From Acidimicrobiia bacterium (GTDB lineage Bacteria; Actinomycetota; Acidimicrobiia; IMCC26256; PALSA-555), in NCBI GenBank assembly GCA_017853455.1, contig JAFMJM010000003.1, forward strand, positions 1 to 24,697: a stretch of 24,697 nt of DNA, in the 5' to 3' direction. The notes below the pieces were generated by a model. That model did not search any database. It worked only from the letters and a program-made list of their open reading frames with translations, and had not been told where the DNA came from. The position numbers and the translations under genes were made by a program. Positions 22,728-24,697 of this stretch are shown in pieces (the first letter of the stretch is position 1; the number at the start of each line of letters is the position of its first letter).

Positions 22728-24697
22728 ATGCCGCCCCAGCGTCGACCCCGTCCCGACCTCCCGGAACCCGAGCAGGCTCCCGAGGTCGTCCTGGAGCCGG
22801 CGCGGCGCACCCGGGCCCGGCGGCCCGTGGTGTCGGAGCCGCCGTCGGAGCCGATGGCGGCGCCCGTCGTCGAGGACCCGGGGCCGGCCGGCGGCCGTCG
22901 GTCCGAGGTCGACGCCGAGCCCGTGCTGGCCGCCGACCCGGCGCTCGCCGTCCCGGTCCGGGCCTTCGAGCGCATCGCCGAGCGGCGCGAGATGCAGATC
23001 GCGGCCCTGGCCGAGGCCCGCCGGGCCGAACTCGAGGAGACCAGCGAGAACGCCCGCAAGATGCTCGAGAAGGCGGTCGCCAAGCTGGTGGAGGCCGTCC
23101 AGGAGTCGGCCGCCGAAGCCCGCACCTCGATCCTCCAGGCTGCCGACGCCGAGCGCAAGGGACTCGCCCGGGCCGTCGTCGACCGCATCGACACGGTCGA
23201 GGAGCAGCTCTCGACCTCGATCCGCGACCAGACCTCCGCGCTCGAGCAGGTTCTGGCGATGGCGCGCGCGACCCTCGCTGAAGAGGTGGCGGGTGCCCGA
23301 TCGGCGCTCGACCGCGACGTCGCCGCCGCCCGGGCCGAGTTCGAGGCCGTGGGGTCCGCGCGCATCCAGGAGCTCGCGCAGCGCACCCAGGTGCACGAGC
23401 GGGGGCTCCAGGCCTCCGCCGACCGCGAGCGCCAGCAGATCACCGACCTGGCCGACGCGATGATCTCCCAGGTCGAGGAGCGCACCGCCCGGGTCGACCA
23501 CGAGGTCACCCAGCGGGTCGACGACATCCTGGCCAGCCGTTCCAACGCGTTGGGTTCCCTCGTCGAGCAGCTCCGCGAAGCCGAGCGGGCGACGGCCGAG
23601 CGCCTCGCCGAGCTCGACGGTCGTTCGTCGTCGATCCTGGCCGACACCAACGCCAGCCTCGCCGAGGTCGACGGTCGACTCGAGCAGGCGGTCGCGCGCC
23701 TCGCCGAGGCGACGGCGGGCCACAACGGACTGATCAACCAGGCGATCGAGGCCAGCGAGGCGCGGGTCGCCGAGATCCGCGACCAGGCCGAGCGGTCGGT
23801 CACCGAGACCCTGGCGGCGCTCGAGCGTGCGGTCGAGAGCAGCGTGGGCGGATTCGAGGCCTCGGTCGCCACCAGCCGCGACCAGACGATGCAGGCCCTG
23901 GCGACCGTGCGTGAAGAGGTCGCTGCGCTGCGGCGCGACACCGAGGACGTCCTGGCGGTCGGTCGCCGCGAGTTCGACGAGGCGTCGGCGCAGGCGCAGG
24001 CGCAGCTCGCCGAGGCGGTCGAGCGCGTCGCCAACGCGACCGCCGAGCACCGCGGCACGGTCGAGCAGGCGATCGAGACGACCGCCGCCCAGGTCGCGTC
24101 GCTGCGCGACGAGGCCGAGCGGGCCGTGGCCGACGCCACGCGCGCCATGCGGCACACCGTCGACGGTCACGTGGCCGAGGTCGACCAGGCCGCCATCGCC
24201 GGACAGGCGAGGGTCGCGGAGGTCGCCACCGCCCTCGAGGGTCGGATCGACGAGTTGCGGATCGAGGCCGAGTCGGTCGTGGCCGGGACCGCCCAGGGAC
24301 TCCTGCGCACGGTGGCGGCCCACGTCAGCGAGGTCGAGCAGGCCGTCGTCGACGGCCGGGCCCGGATGGCCGAGCGTCGCTCGGAGCTCGAACGGGTGTC
24401 GGCCGCGGCCCTCCAGGCCGTGGCGGCGGCGGGGGCGGCCCAGTCGGAGACCCTGGAGTCCCGCGCCGAAGAGGCCCTGACCCGGATGAGCGGTGCGGTG
24501 ATCGCCGAGATCGGCGAGCTCGAGGCGCGGGCCACCGGTCAGCGCCAGAAGCTCGACGAGACCCTCGCCCGGATCGCCGCGGTCGAGGAGGCGGCGGCCG
24601 GCCGCATCACCGAGCTCGACGGCCGGATCACGGTCGTCGCCGACCTGGCCGCGTCGCAGCTCGCCGAGTTCCAGGAGGTCTTCGACCGTGAGCTCGC
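22728..24697 (+). CDS. Long repeat-built coiled-coil protein (3' end outside window)
   Basis: The frame opens at ATG 22728 and runs without a stop for 656 codons to the window edge. Residues 1-75 are Pro/Arg/Glu-rich and disordered. From about residue 80 to the edge it is continuous Ala/Glu/Arg/Val/Gln-rich helix with heptad-like spacing, no Pro, no Cys and no membrane segment or signal peptide, so a long cytoplasmic coiled coil. Within it are repeats: the segment VAEIRDQAER (from residue 347), VAALRRDTED (398), VASLRDEAER (456) and IDELRIEAES (507) recur at 51, 58 and 51 residues, the 58 being 51 plus one heptad. I do not recognise a named family; apolipoprotein-like or myosin-tail-like matches would be low-complexity hits. 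Following a methyltransferase, a structural or length-measuring role in glycan assembly is possible, as is an unrelated cell-shape role. Confidence 0.85.
   Translation, partial: MPPQRRPRPDLPEPEQAPEVVLEPARRTRARRPVVSEPPSEPMAAPVVEDPGPAGGRRSEVDAEPVLAADPALAVPVRAFERIAERREMQIAALAEARRAELEETSENARKMLEKAVAKLVEAVQESAAEARTSILQAADAERKGLARAVVDRIDTVEEQLSTSIRDQTSALEQVLAMARATLAEEVAGARSALDRDVAAARAEFEAVGSARIQELAQRTQVHERGLQASADRERQQITDLADAMISQVEERTARVDHEVTQRVDDILASRSNALGSLVEQLREAERATAERLAELDGRSSSILADTNASLAEVDGRLEQAVARLAEATAGHNGLINQAIEASEARVAEIRDQAERSVTETLAALERAVESSVGGFEASVATSRDQTMQALATVREEVAALRRDTEDVLAVGRREFDEASAQAQAQLAEAVERVANATAEHRGTVEQAIETTAAQVASLRDEAERAVADATRAMRHTVDGHVAEVDQAAIAGQARVAEVATALEGRIDELRIEAESVVAGTAQGLLRTVAAHVSEVEQAVVDGRARMAERRSELERVSAAALQAVAAAGAAQSETLESRAEEALTRMSGAVIAEIGELEARATGQRQKLDETLARIAAVEEAAAGRITELDGRITVVADLAASQLAEFQEVFDREL

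Noticed and set aside
22701..24323. Long minus-strand frames opposite the coiled-coil gene
   Set aside because: Regular composition mirrors the plus-strand coiled coil; the plus frame is longer, open to the edge and preceded by a -10 box.

Overview
This is a high-GC, gene-dense stretch of an actinobacterial chromosome. A fused Wzz/BY-kinase, GTG starts, four-base GTGA gene overlaps and TANNNT boxes placed just upstream of start codons all point that way. An Acidimicrobiia-type organism is plausible but is a guess from style only. Almost the whole window is a surface-polysaccharide locus. No rRNA, tRNA, CRISPR, insertion sequence or phage gene was seen, and no gene-free stretch exceeds about 150 bases.

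Layout: (i) 5042 down to 1, minus strand: a Wzz-like co-polymerase fused to a BY-type tyrosine kinase, a large polytopic membrane protein (candidate Wzy-like polymerase), a second membrane protein, and an acidic disordered protein that runs off the left edge. (ii) 5156-7821, plus: a GT2 glycosyltransferase coupled to a 582-residue protein carrying two glycosyltransferase-like domains. (iii) 7865-10034, plus: an ABC polysaccharide exporter, Wzm permease and Wzt ATPase with a C-terminal carbohydrate-binding domain. (iv) 10093-11540, plus: a short NeuB-type nonulosonate synthase coupled to a GmhA-like sugar-phosphate isomerase. (v) 15278 down to 11537, minus: a second short NeuB and two GT-B-like transferases, coupled by GTGA overlaps. 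(vi) 15352-17137: a hexapeptide O-acyltransferase (plus) converging on a fused CMP-nonulosonate synthetase/KdsC-type phosphatase (minus). (vii) 17285-21669, plus: NDP-sugar epimerase, GT4 glycosyltransferase and two tandem WbsX/GH99-like proteins. (viii) 21724-24697, plus: a zinc-ribbon methyltransferase, then a long repeat-built coiled-coil protein that runs off the right edge.

Together the genes suggest a glycan containing a nonulosonic acid. NeuB condenses a phosphorylated sugar with phosphoenolpyruvate, the HAD half of the fusion removes the phosphate, and the cytidylyltransferase half activates the acid as CMP-sugar. The glycosyltransferases assemble the chain, the acyltransferase and methyltransferase decorate or cap it, and Wzm/Wzt exports it. 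No amino-sugar genes of the NeuC, Leg or Pse routes are visible, so a non-aminated acid such as Kdn is an attractive inference. The most unusual points are the paired NeuB proteins without an antifreeze (SAF) domain, the GmhA-like partner, the Asp-to-Cys change in the kinase Walker A' motif, the double glycosyltransferase, the tandem WbsX genes, the methyltransferase next to a coiled-coil 'ruler'-like protein, and a recurrent leaderless-promoter arrangement.
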